Source of the DNA: Gymnothorax reevesii
Lineage: Eukaryota; Chordata; Actinopteri; Anguilliformes; Muraenidae
Direction: 5' to 3'
DNA length: 64,000 nt
Assembly: GCA_029721435.1 (NCBI GenBank)
Contig: CM056582.1
Coordinates: 41,932,611-41,996,610, forward strand
Of the stretch, positions 54,640 through 64,000 are shown piece by piece (position 1 is the stretch's first letter; every line of letters starts with the position of its first letter). The notes below the pieces were generated by a model. It made no database searches and was not told the origin of the DNA. It saw only the letters and a list, made by a program, of their open reading frames with translations. The translations under genes were made by a program, and so were the position numbers.

Positions 54640-56060
54640 ATTGTGTCAGTGATTGAAGAATTGGTTGGCAATTGCATCCCTCACTGCACGTCCTGTGGGA
54701 CAGTCAAGGGTCATGGGGTCAGTGACATCGGGGAGAGAGGATTGTGATTTGGTACCCTCTCTTTTCTTATTGTGGCTATGTTGTGCAGTACCACACATGC
54801 TGCTATTGTCTGGCAGGCCCTCTCAGGCTTCACGCGAAGGCCTTTCAGACATGCAAATCGAGCCTTCAAAATGCCAAAGGTGTTCTCCATTCCGACCTTA
54901 GTGACACTGTGGGCATGGTTGAAGGCTCTCTGAGCCCTTGATTGTGGGTCTGCAAATGGTGTCATCAGCTGTTTCAGACACGGGTAGCCACGGTCCCCCA
55001 GCAGGATTCCATCAAAACGACCTTAGATGAAATGGAGGCAAGTTAGTGTGAAACAATTGCATAGCAGTAGCATGCTGATTGATGTTTCCTGAAAAGATGG
55101 GCTACTATATTCTGTTCAACATGCAGGATCTTACCTTCTGGCAATCTCTGAGATAGTAGTGATTCTCGAAAAATTCGAGCATCATGTACAGACCCTGGCC
55201 ATCTTGCATCCACACTTGTTGTACTGGTGATCACATGTCATCTAAGAATATATGCAAAGGTGAGGAACAAGAGGTTCAAGCACTTGTCACCCCTGAAAAT
55301 CAAACCTTGTGAGGGACAAGAAGTAATGCAAAATGGGACCAACAGTTGGCTGGTTCATTTTGAGATGTGGCCATGTCCTATTTCAATGTATACCTATAGG
55401 CCTATAAATTACATCTTTTACCTGCACATTGATGGTATGTTGGGATTTACTATTCACAAAATCCCCCTCATGCTCTCCCAGGGGTGCACTGATGGGAATG
55501 TGGGTACAATCAATGGCTCCTATTACTCTTGGGAAACCTACTATGTTAGTCAAATCAGTTACCGGTCATAATTCGGTTTTTGATAAAAGGCAAAATAGCC
55601 AATTGCATACAATGATTAGTAGCCAATTACTCGCGATTGCATTGAAGCCTTCTTTGATTTGAAGTGCAGTTAGATGGCCAGGGAACACGACAAATGCATC
55701 CACCAGTTTAGTAAGAGCAAGTACCACTTTCCGAATTGCACGGCATACAGTGTTCTTACTCAGATATTCAGCATCACCGATGGAATACAGATATTGTCCG
55801 CTGGCGAAATAGCGCAAGGACAGGCACACAATCTGCTCGATTGTGAGGGCCTGACTTCGGCGGGTTACATTAGAGACGTCCGCCTCGATCAGCTGGCACA
55901 GGTAACGAATTCCCTCAGCTGAAAATCTATATCTTTCATGGAGAACATTGTCCGGGTACGCCAGCGGATTCTGGCGGTCTCTAAATACCCGAGCCCTCCG
56001 AAGAGAGCCCCTCACAATCCGCGCGCCAATGTCTTACAGGTCGTCCAGGTACGCTGTCAT
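54640..56060 (-). pseudogene. Outer Harbinger transposase (HARBI1-like), broken
   Basis: The ATG at 56060 is followed after eight codons by TAA (56036-56034), where CAA would keep the frame. Then come 'RARVFRDRQNPLAYPDN', 'RYRFSAEGIRYLCQLI' and 'LTIEQIVCLSLRYFASGQYL'. A later exon (about 55540-55422) has 'VGFPRVIGAIDCTHIPI' with the first Asp. The next (about 55234-55130) has 'VDARWPGSVHDARIFRESLL' after a small frameshift. The last (about 55025-54640) has 'GDRGYPCLKQLMTPFADPQ' and 'VGMENTFGILKARFACLKGL' with the second Asp and the Glu, then another shift near 54735. All catalytic residues survive but at least three lesions prevent expression. Confidence 0.85.
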
Positions 56061-56560
56061 TGTCAAGAGGACGCGTCAGCGGAGGAGTGCTGTTTAAATA
56101 GGGCGTGGTTAATCGGAAACCTGGGGTTAAGCAAGATCTAACTCTGAGACGACCAGGTTTGAGATGTGGCGTATATTGCCATGGCAACATTCCCCGGTTT
56201 CAACATATCCACCTTTCGTAGTCGCGGTTAGCCGGGAAGTTAGGCTGCACGTGATGTTACTCTCGCAGTTACCCTGATAAGCCAGAAAACCGACTTCGTA
56301 GTACAGGCCTCAGGCTGCTGTCAGCTGATTTTGCTCATCTCGGGTTTCCTGCCTGAACTAATTACACTCATTTATCACCATTTTTTTTGTCGTGGCTAAA
56401 ACATGGCTCGATGACACCTTTAGCACTATATAAAATTAAGAGAGCATTGTATCAATGGTTATCCACTCAATCATGAACTACGACCATGCGTCCTGTATTT
56501 AGTTAGCTAAGTCACCAGTGTTCGACTTTCCTTGCTAGCAAGTCTGCTGTGCCGCCTTCA

Positions 56561-56785
56561 ATGCCCCAAGTATGCATCTTCCCTGAATGCAAGAATTTAA
56601 CAATAAAACCTTGGTCACACTATTTCAATTTGTGAAAAATGATAACATGAAGAACAAGTGGATTACTTCAGTGAAGAGTCTAGTTGATGGAGAGTTGAGC
56701 ATCAGCACCAACACTCCTCTTTGTGGTAAACTTTATACACTATGTACTTTCACAAACTTTCATCGGAGACTACTGGGATTCATAG
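56561..56785 (+). pseudogene. THAP-domain pseudogene fragment
   Basis: ATGCCCCAAGTATGC starts 'MPQVCIFPECKN', the N-terminal C-x4-C of a THAP finger. After a frameshift comes 'FQFVKNDNMKNKWITSVKSL', with the conserved Trp, and 'TPLCGKLYTLCTFTNFHRR', where the third Cys is kept but the C-x2-H pattern is disturbed. Read together these are a decayed THAP domain of about 75 residues. Whether it came from a P/Kolobok-type transposon or a host THAP gene is unknown. Confidence 0.5.
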
Positions 56786-56789
56786 GTAC

Positions 56790-57387
56790 TCTGCTGTTAT
56801 TGGTAAATGCAGCCGAACCAACAATCTTTGCATGCGGCCTTATCTTCCCCTTTCCTGGCACCCTCTTTGGCAATAATGTTAGCTATGGTGCCAACCATTG
56901 AGTTTAGCGATAAGTTCGTTACCTTGTGTGCTAATATTTTAATTTTAGTAGTTAGCCAGCTAAGTAAGTAGTCCACTGTAAATGCACCAAATTGTATAGG
57001 ATGTGCTTACTTATTAACATGATTTAAAATTGTGTAACGTTAGCTGCGTAGACGTAGCCACATTGACAGCCTCGGCCCGTTGTTGAGGTGCTTCAGCTTG
57101 TTTGCCATACAGCAGCAGGTTATACTGACGTGTAAAAAATACAGGCTAGTTAGACCATTTATAGTTCAAAACCAATTTCAATGAATCTTTTCAACAAAAC
57201 TTTGTGTTTTCAGCTGGTGAATGATAACATTATTCATGGGGCAGAAGAATGTTTTATCAGCAGTTAACAAATTAGAATCTCCATAGTTACTATGGCATCA
57301 GTAGCTTTAAAAATATCCATTAAGTTAGTGTTTATCAGAACTAAAATGAGAAGAATGGTTATGAATAGTGTGGGACGACATTGATAG
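56790..57387. other. No recognised feature
   Basis: No transposase or repeat ends found downstream of the THAP fragment. Confidence 0.4.
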
Positions 57388-57630
57388 GATGAGAGGTAGT
57401 AGTCCAAGGATGAGTTTATTAAATTTTGGAAGTGATCCAGAACATATTTTGGATGCAGGAACTGGTAGAATTAAAATATATCAGTCTAACATGGGTTTGT
57501 GTGATATTTCTGACCAGATAACTCATAAAGTTATGAATGATTTGGCAAGAAATTTGGCAGCATGAGAGGTGGTTGTCCAAGGAAGAGTTGATTTAATTTT
57601 AGAAGTGTTTCAGAACATATCCTGTAATGA
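57388..57630. repeat. Diverged tandem duplication, ~173-bp spacing
   Basis: 'GATGAGAGGTAGTAGTCCAA' (57389) and 'CATGAGAGGTGGTTGTCCAA' (57561) open two copies that continue similarly for about 70 bp to 'CAGAACATAT'. The family is not known. Confidence 0.6.
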
Positions 57631-57645
57631 AAAGAACAGAAACAA

Positions 57646-58938
57646 TGTGAGGTATCGATCAGGAACCAAATGCGAGAACACAGGATTGCAAAATAAACGG
57701 CTTTTATTGAGCGAGGGGAGTAACCCCCGCAGGGCAGAAGGCAACAGTACAGAGTCCGAAATCCAAAAGTCACAATCCAGTGGGGCAGAACAGGAATCGT
57801 AACCAGGGCAGCAATCACAAAAATTGTAGTCAGGCAAAACAGATTCGGTACACAGGCAACGGTTTGCAGGAGAAGCAAACTCATAAACCAGAAGGGCAGT
57901 CCGAATCGTTAACAGTGCAGCAATCCACAAAAATCGAGTTTGGGCAGAAAAAGGTCAAAACACACAGATGCAACAGTAATCCAAAAGGGCAAACCAAAAA
58001 TCAGTAGTCGGGCAATCCAGTCAGAATCAGAAACTAAATGAATAACAAAGCGAGAGAATTGCAGCACGGGAAACGATCTGACAGAGAATGGCAGTGAAAA
58101 GAGTCAGAGTTTATTTCAGTAATAGTAATTTTCAGAAAAGACAACTAATATACACTTCTGAGGAGATCACAGGTGCAGGAAGTTAGACTGATTACAAGGG
58201 GAAGGCACATGAGGGATAACCTAATCACATGGAATAGGCCAAAGCCAAAACGTGGACAGGGAACACGAGACATTCCTATAAAGAAACATACGGCTCCTGT
58301 TACAGAGTTTCTAACCTGCATAGATAATGAGAAACAGGACAGCGCGATCAGGTGTGGGCTTTCATAGAAAATGCAGCAAAGGTAATCAGGGAGAGCAAAG
58401 AGGCAGAGACTAGAACAGGGCGAGTGCTGAGAGCTTGTTAATCAATTAGTAAGTGCAACTATACAAATCCTTGGTGCTCGTTAGTAAGTTTGTATTATAT
58501 ACAAGGTTAGTTGTTGTTAGTAATCTCAGGAGAAAATAATAAACTCTTAGTATTGTTAGTCGATAGAAAAGAAGAGTGAAGCCAGCAAACGAGATCGGAA
58601 GGAAGATTGAAAACCAGAATCCAATAAATCACCCGAAGAGTGAAACACAAGACTGGGGCAATGACAAGACAAGAGACCAGACGGGGGAGACAAAGTGCAA
58701 AGCAAAATGGAAAACATGAACCGGAATATGACAATGGCAAAATGTAAAACATGGAAAAGTAAACTAAGACAAAACATGACAAATTAAAGTAACCAATGCA
58801 CAATATATAATACAAAGAATAGTCAGGCATGAGCAATGGTCAAAGAACATGCATGGGTCAGAGAAAACATGGCACTAGGCCAAGCACAGAACTTAAAACC
58901 TGGCATGAGCATGGTCAAGGGAGAACAGAATCACAACA
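57646..58938 (-). repeat. LTR-like interspersed repeat
   Basis: Begins TGTGAGG and ends AATCACAACA at about 58938, the same closing motif as the solo LTR at 25407-26354. The complement has CAATAAAAGCC near its end (57695-57705). A/G-rich composition with repeated 'CAGG' words. Flanking 5-mers do not match, so the boundaries are uncertain. Confidence 0.4.
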
Positions 58939-59109
58939 TACAGTGTATGGCATGGCGGAGGCATACACTCATCTGAGCACCCTATAGTTTGTTTGTGCGA
59001 TTTCTTGGTGTCACATCCATTGCATACGTCTGATTTACAACTAATTAATCAGGGAAACAAAAGGCCACAAATAACTAAGTCACACAGTGTAACATCGTGT
59101 TACATTGTG

Positions 59110-59393
59110 TAACGTCGGGGACACCAGGGGAGTGACGATGAAGGACCCCAATGCAGAGGATGTGTGTTTATTAAAAAAACTTAGGGCAGATGACAAACTA
59201 AAAGAAAACATTTACTGCACAGAGTAACTGAAGAAAAAGAACCCAAAATAAAGTGGTATAAACTGCAACAAGTTACAACCCAAGGCTAATTCAATCCAAG
59301 ACAAGAAATTAAACCGACTCGTCAAATGGCAGAGACTAACGTCACATGAACGACAGAAATGGCTTGCCTGAATGTGCAACGAGTCTTCTAAAA
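59110..59393 (-). repeat. LTR-like fragment
   Basis: 'TGTAACGTCGGGGACACCAG' then 'GATGAAGGACCCCAATGCAG' and A-rich sequence resemble the edge of the same LTR-like class. It is cut by the hAT MITE at 59394. Confidence 0.35.
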
Positions 59394-60088
59394 CAGTGTT
59401 TCCTAAACTCAGTCCTGGAGGCCACCTGTGTATGCTGGTTTCTGTTCCAACCTTGCTATTAAATTATTTTAACAAGCTATTACCTTTTCAAACTGGGCGC
59501 TTTTTATGGTAGATTACTTAATATTTAAATAACAAATTACATTTGCAATTGTGCCTTATGTTAAATTAGATGTCTGAGGACATGTAGCGCTTCTTGGGCT
59601 ATATTGTAAACATACTCTTACACAAAAGGAGGCAAATAATCTCAGATCAAACTGAGACTGAACTGAATCAATGAGCTGCTTATTAGTGGAGGTTCAGAGA
59701 CTGGCTTCCACTCACAGCCATCTGATGGGTAATGAACAATTCAAAGACAAAGTAAATGATCAGGAGGCAAACCTGTATAGTATTGATGTTTGAGAAAGAA
59801 AAAACAATGAATGCCAACCAAATTAGGAGCTCATTATCTCAGTGGTTAATGTTACCTCTTTTTTTAAGTAATTGTTTGCCATTTTGCAAGTAGCACAATA
59901 TGAACTTGGGGACCACATATATTCCTTGAGGCATTGCATTTCTCTGGTATAATTTTAGGGATCCATTTAAAAATCAAAAGCACATACTCAAGAAAAATTT
60001 GCAGCTTTTTAAAATTGTTTTACTGCAACTGCGGATGGAACAATATCCATACTCAGGGGTCTTCCAGGATCAAGTTTGGGAACCACTG
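59394..60088. mobile_element. hAT-type non-autonomous element (695 bp)
   Basis: Ends CAGTGTTTCCTAAACTCAGT and CAAGTTTGGGAACCACTG are inverted, with 'CCTGGAGGCCACC' echoed by 'GGTCTTCCAGGA'. Flanks TTCTAAAA (59386-59393) and CTCTAAAA (60089-60096) match in seven of eight bases. No transposase is encoded. Confidence 0.85.
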
Positions 60089-60096
60089 CTCTAAAA

Positions 60097-60477
60097 GCCG
60101 ATGCAAAAACTTTCTTTCAATTTACCACACATTAATTTTCCAATAGAAATTACAGTGTTGGGAGTATTTAGGGATAAATAAACCACATAAAGCCATTGAT
60201 CGAATTGCTGAAGGCATTCTGTTTCGGTTGTATTACATTACGTCAGTTTCCGCCATTTTAGAAGGCTCTTTAATTTCTTCTCGACTAGAAGTGGTCAATA
60301 ATAAATTATATGGATTTACTGGTGAAGTTTGGACAGTATGAGGAGACGTGTGGCAAAAGACAGTCTTAAAGAGGGCTTTGCTGGATTTCAAAGAGGAACG
60401 TATGAGATATTAACCTTGGACTCAATGTCAATAAGAGCTCTTCATTAAGAAATTGATGCGAGACCTTTTCTGTGAAC
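60097..60477. other. No recognised feature
   Basis: Nothing coding or repetitive found. Confidence 0.4.
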
Positions 60478-60806
60478 TCCATCCATCCATCCATTTTCTA
60501 TACCCGCTTATTCCTCACTAGGGTCACGGGGCGAGCTGGAGCCTATCCCAGCTGACTACGGGCAAAGGCAGGGACCCACCCTGAACAGCTTGCCAATCCA
60601 TCGGAGGGCACACACACCACCATTCACTCTCACACTCATACCTATGGGCAATTTAGTGTCTGTGGGAGGAAACCGGAGTACCCGGAGAAAACCCACGCGA
60701 ACACGGGGAGAACATGCAAACTCCACACAGAAAGGCCCCAGGCCGGATTCGAGCCCACGACCTTCTTGCTGTGAGGCAGCAAAGCTAACCACTGTGCCAC
60801 CGTGTC
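60478..60806 (+). repeat. Common fish interspersed repeat ('CCATCCATCCATTTTCTA')
   Basis: Starts with (CCAT)n and TTTTCTATACCCGCTTATTC, continues 'GGAGCCTATCCCAGCTGACT' and 'GTGGGAGGAAACCGGAGTAC', and ends 'GCTAACCACTGTGCCACCGT'. This block is very abundant in teleost genomes and belongs to the 3' part of a non-LTR retrotransposon family. This copy is short and nearly unbroken. Confidence 0.9.
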
Positions 60807-60859
60807 GAATTCAAGTTTATTAAATTAAGACTTTTTTCTTTTTGGGGGCCCTTTGAATA

Positions 60860-60945
60860 CATCATGTACCGTGATAGACCATGAATTTATGGTGAGCCTA
60901 GTTGAGTTAAACGGCGTGTTCTCGCCACTCATGTCAAGTCATGTT
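60860..60945 (+). repeat. Short CR1 3' tail
   Basis: 'GAGTTAAACGGCGTGTTCTC' and 'CATGTCAAGTCATGT' resemble the CR1 tail at 39935-39978 ('GGGCTGAACGGCCTGTTCTT'). The next MITE begins directly behind it. Confidence 0.55.
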
Positions 60946-61401
60946 TAGCCTGCGAACAAGCCCTCAATTGGTGTTTATTTTCCAATTTTGTTCCTCTGTT
61001 CTTGAGTTCCTCTGGTGCATGCTCAAAACTTTTGAGACTGGGGCGAGTGAGGCAAACGAGGGCCTGCAATGGTCCTTTGAAGAATTGAGCTTCTACGTTC
61101 AGATTTGAACGTAAAATACAGTACTGATTGGTCAATTTAGATCACGTAACCATGAGACATGCATATAAACAAATGAAACAAAAAGCTGTTCAGTATAGTT
61201 AATTGCAAAATCCCATAGGAATTATATCTTCAAGGTGTGCAAGAGCCCCTACAACTGAAGGCAGAGCAAGGGCTAGCTGTTATCAGTTTAATGAACGGCA
61301 GAAATGTTCTGGCAGGGCTGCCTACTGGCAGTTTTTCACTGCGCGCCAGAGGAACTCCAAATTGGAAAATAAACACCAGCCAAGGGCCTATTCGCAGGCT
61401 A
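60946..61401. mobile_element. MITE with ~43-bp inverted repeats
   Basis: TAGCCTGCGAACAAGCCCTC (60946) pairs with GGGCCTATTCGCAGGCTA (to 61401), and GGTGTTTATTTTCCAATTT with its complement. ATGTT lies at both edges, a possible short target duplication. About 370 bp of non-coding DNA lies between. Confidence 0.75.
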
Positions 61402-62095
61402 TGTTATATTATGAATCACTGTCTTTTTACTGATTAGAGTTCTCCATAAATAGCACACTTTAGGACAAGCATGTGGTGTGGTTCACCATGCGTTCTCTGT
61501 CTCCATAAGTGCAAGTATACCTGGTGAGAAGTCATTTTGTTTGTAATGTCCAATGAGGAATGAATACAGGTCAAAATTTAGCAATAATAATTAGAATCTA
61601 ATCCAAAAATGACCACAGTATGTAGATTTTTGTTTCATCAGTTCTAGTACCTGAGCGTGAATTGCCTATTTTGGTGAGCGCGTTTTTACTGTATTTCACA
61701 TCATCCCATAATCTTCAAACCATTCAATGCACCTTTGTGCTCTCATGATGGGGGTATTGTCTTCCTGGAAGATACCTCTTTTGAGAGGCCAAGAGAGTTT
61801 TGCCAAATGATAGTGATTCTCAGAATAACCTTCAATTGATTGTCAGTGATCTTGACCTCAGAGTGGACAAGTGGATTAAAACCAATCTGGGAAACTGTAA
61901 GAGAGCGTCAGCACAAATGGTTCCTCCTCTCATTTATTCAGGTTTTTCCTTTAATTTGTCACCAATCTGCATACAACACTGATCCTATATTATTGCCTTT
62001 CATTCTTGTCTTACTTTTTGTAATGGAGATTGTAATGGAGAAACAAACTATATGTACACACACAGTGAGTTTTTTACCCCGCAGTTGTTTACTGT
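61402..62095. other. No recognised feature
   Basis: No gene or repeat ends. '61720-61790' has 'CACCTTTGTGCTCTCATGAT'-type sequence that may be another old Tc1 piece, without proof. Confidence 0.3.
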
Positions 62096-62097
62096 GC

Positions 62098-62393
62098 CCT
62101 TTAAAGGTCCCCTATTACGCTTTTTGTTTTTTCTTGGACATCCAAAGGGAGATTTATAAACTTCATGGAAAAAAAGACTTCAAAATCTATTATTTCAAGA
62201 CCATTTTATTATGCCTGTTTTAAGCATAATAAAAACAGGCTGTTCTGAGTGGGTGACCCTCAATAAAATTAGCTCTGCTGTGATTTGCCAGTGAAAAGAG
62301 CCTCCACCCCCTTCCAGCCTGTATCAACAGATAACATTCATGTAAAACAACAGGCTTCTAACAATAGTCTCTGAATACACATGGATTGATTTA
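62098..62393. repeat. Possible hAT-type repeat ('TTTAAAGGTCCCCTATTACG')
   Basis: The start matches the familiar fish terminus AAAGGTCCCATATTATGC. The matching other end was not located. Confidence 0.35.
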
Positions 62394-62873
62394 GACTACA
62401 TTTACATGTGGTCGGCTATTTTCAAAAACGATCATTTCACCGTCTCCTTTACTCTTTTTCAGTAAAGTTTCGTTTCCAAGTATCCCTGTATATATGTTGT
62501 CAAGAGCATATCAAACCTGTAGGTGACAGGGTAACGATAAGATCAAGCCTGTATTAGCCAATCAGAATTCCGAAAATAGCAACAACAGAAACGAATACAA
62601 TCACCACAGCCAAATGAAAATGTAAACATTGGTTGCACTTTTGGCGTAGGTGCAAGTTCTGGCGCATACTGTGATGTCGACTACCTTAAACTCAGTTTAC
62701 ATGCAAGTGTGCAACCAAAGTTTTCCAAAATCTCCATTCTGGCAGGAGTTTTTTAGAAAGAACCATTTTCAGAGACAAATTCTTCGTTTGCGTGTAAACG
62801 AACGGCACAAACGCAGGGAAATGTCTTCGTTTCTCAAATTAAACGTGTACATATAAACGGGGCCTTAGTATAG
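62394..62873. mobile_element. MITE of the 'GGCCCCGTTTACACG' type
   Basis: GACTACATTTACATGTGGTC at the left and ACGTGTACATATAAACGGGG then CCTTAG at the right are loosely inverted. AACGA and TCGTTT words recur inside. No gene. Boundaries approximate. Confidence 0.45.
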
Positions 62874-64000
62874 TGCTGAAACGGTCAGTGATTTTTACTA
62901 TCCGAGTAACCGTTACAGGTATCTGAATACTATTATTCTCATCACCCGCGAACGCGAAAGTGTCGTTGTTGTATGAGATTGATGAACAGAACTCGTGCAG
63001 TTACCTGTCTAATGCAGTCTGTTTACATTTTCAGCTACGGCAGAAACCACTTCCCGGTAAATCACCGGTGTCCACAATTTAATATGAACAAATGATTTTG
63101 TGGTTGAGTTTACTATGAATTTATCAATATTAGTGCAGTTGAATATCAGTGGTCACCAGTAACCTCTCCAAACACATAACATGCCTTTTCTCCATAATAA
63201 AGTTTAGAGTTTTGGCCATTTTTCTTCAAAGCCAGGACAAACACGCATTATATAAACTGCTTATTAAACGGTCAGAACATTCACCCTGTAATGGAAGCTT
63301 CCAGTCCCCTCTTCTAAGCTCACGAACCCATTTCAACACTTATAAGGAACAAGTACACCTCACTAACTCAGTAATATCTGAATTCTGAAATATACCTTAT
63401 TGTAACAGAACAGACACTCCACTTTCAGGGAATACCAAATCCATTGCCTCTCCCGATTCAAAAGAAACGTGCAATGAACGTACCAGGGGGTCCACCCAAA
63501 TGCACGGGCAGTCCGCGTTTTAAACAGGAAAAAAACCTCGACATTCGACTTAGTTGAGTACGTATACATTCCAAAAAAAAAAAAAACAAATGTCGCAGCC
63601 TGACCTTTTTCATGAATCCCTCCTCCAGAGACCGATGTGTCCAGTACTAGCAGGAACCCTCCGGTCCTGTTTCATTCGAAATAATTCTAACTGACCATAT
63701 CCTTATCTCATTTAAATCCTGTAAATGTAACTGAACACTTCAAGGCCAGTTTTGCGAACCGATTTTCTATAAATCGCATCTATTTTAGCCGCGTAATGTG
63801 CATAACGTAGACAGGATACAACCGAGCCTGCTGATACGCATAGGTTTGTATGCTCTGTGTTTGTCCAGTCAATGTGTTTCACTTACTCTAAAATGTTTAG
63901 ACACTCGGGGGAATTGAATAAGAAACGAGCCAATCAATACATTGTTACCAGGGAAACTTCTCGAGGTTATGAAGTGTAACTTCAATTGGGCCTGTCCACA
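62874..64000. other. No recognised feature
   Basis: No gene, tandem array or inverted ends found. A run of thirteen A lies at about 63573. Confidence 0.4.

Larger units (their letters stand above)
49419..56312 (+). mobile_element. Outer PIF/Harbinger element carrying a nested Harbinger
   Basis: Ends TGAGGCCTGCACTACGAA (49418) and TTCGTAGTACAGGCCTCA (to 56312) are inverted with one mismatch. Without the 3.5-kb insertion (49866-53361) it is about 3.4 kb. It has two convergent genes: a Myb-like gene on the plus strand and a HARBI1-like transposase on the minus strand. The 3-bp duplication is ambiguous here because the ends are themselves near-palindromic. Confidence 0.85.

Noticed and set aside
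49411..56320. Exact 3-bp target duplication for the outer Harbinger
   Set aside because: The ends continue as near-palindrome (CTGAGG/CCTCAG), so the boundary and the duplicated triplet cannot be decided from this copy.
57641..58943. Solo LTR with 5-bp duplication
   Set aside because: The flanks AACAA and TACAG do not match, so it is listed only as LTR-like.
1..64000. tRNA or rRNA genes
   Set aside because: No cloverleaf with A and B box promoter elements and no rRNA-like conserved segment was noticed on either strand by eye; a tRNAscan-SE run would be decisive.

Overview
The window looks like intergenic, transposon-dense DNA from a ray-finned fish. The repeats point that way: Tc1-type elements with fish-typical inverted repeats, several hAT and PIF/Harbinger elements, a Merlin relic, RTE, CR1 and L2 LINE pieces, and the 'CCATCCATCCATTTTCTA' interspersed repeat. 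The species cannot be named from this. No host gene is established; one small candidate exon (32240-32344, perhaps with 32735-32779) is the only plausible piece. No rRNA, tRNA or CRISPR array was seen.

Layout. 1-10 kb: short repeats, a hAT MITE (4688-4892), a Tc1 element split by another insertion (5272-7440) and a large tandem-repeat element (8372-9490). 10.7-20.6 kb: what appears to be one hAT element of about 9.9 kb (8-bp target duplication, 7/8 matching) swollen by later insertions, including a decayed Merlin transposase (18911-19853), THAP and zinc-cluster gene fragments and several MITEs. 20.9-29.9 kb: hAT and Harbinger elements, and a fold-back element whose left arm holds a solo LTR. 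30.3-36.4 kb: a complete-ended Tc1-like element, the candidate exon and a near full-length RTE LINE. 38.8-45.6 kb: L2 and CR1 fragments and a non-autonomous Harbinger. 49.4-56.3 kb: a Harbinger element with another Harbinger inserted into intron 1 of its Myb-like gene. 56.5-64 kb: THAP fragment, LTR-like repeats and MITEs.

The most notable pattern is a set of about eleven dispersed elements (called HINE-like 1-11 here). They share an architecture rather than a sequence: a 5' hairpin, often a (GTCY)n tract, a core that is often tandemly repeated, an inverted copy of the hairpin arm, a 3' hairpin and a CT(A/T)GTT end. The hairpin arm differs between elements, but the copy at the far end usually changes with it. 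This fits the plan of Helentron-associated non-autonomous elements (DINE-1, mini-me, pearl/CvA), which I know mainly from insects and molluscs.

The genes do not form a pathway. They are transposon genes: Harbinger transposase plus its Myb-like partner, hAT, Tc1 and Merlin transposases, and LINE endonuclease and reverse transcriptase. Two reading frames look intact once introns are removed: the inner Harbinger transposase (348 aa) and the outer Harbinger Myb-like protein (239 aa). Most others carry stops or frameshifts.
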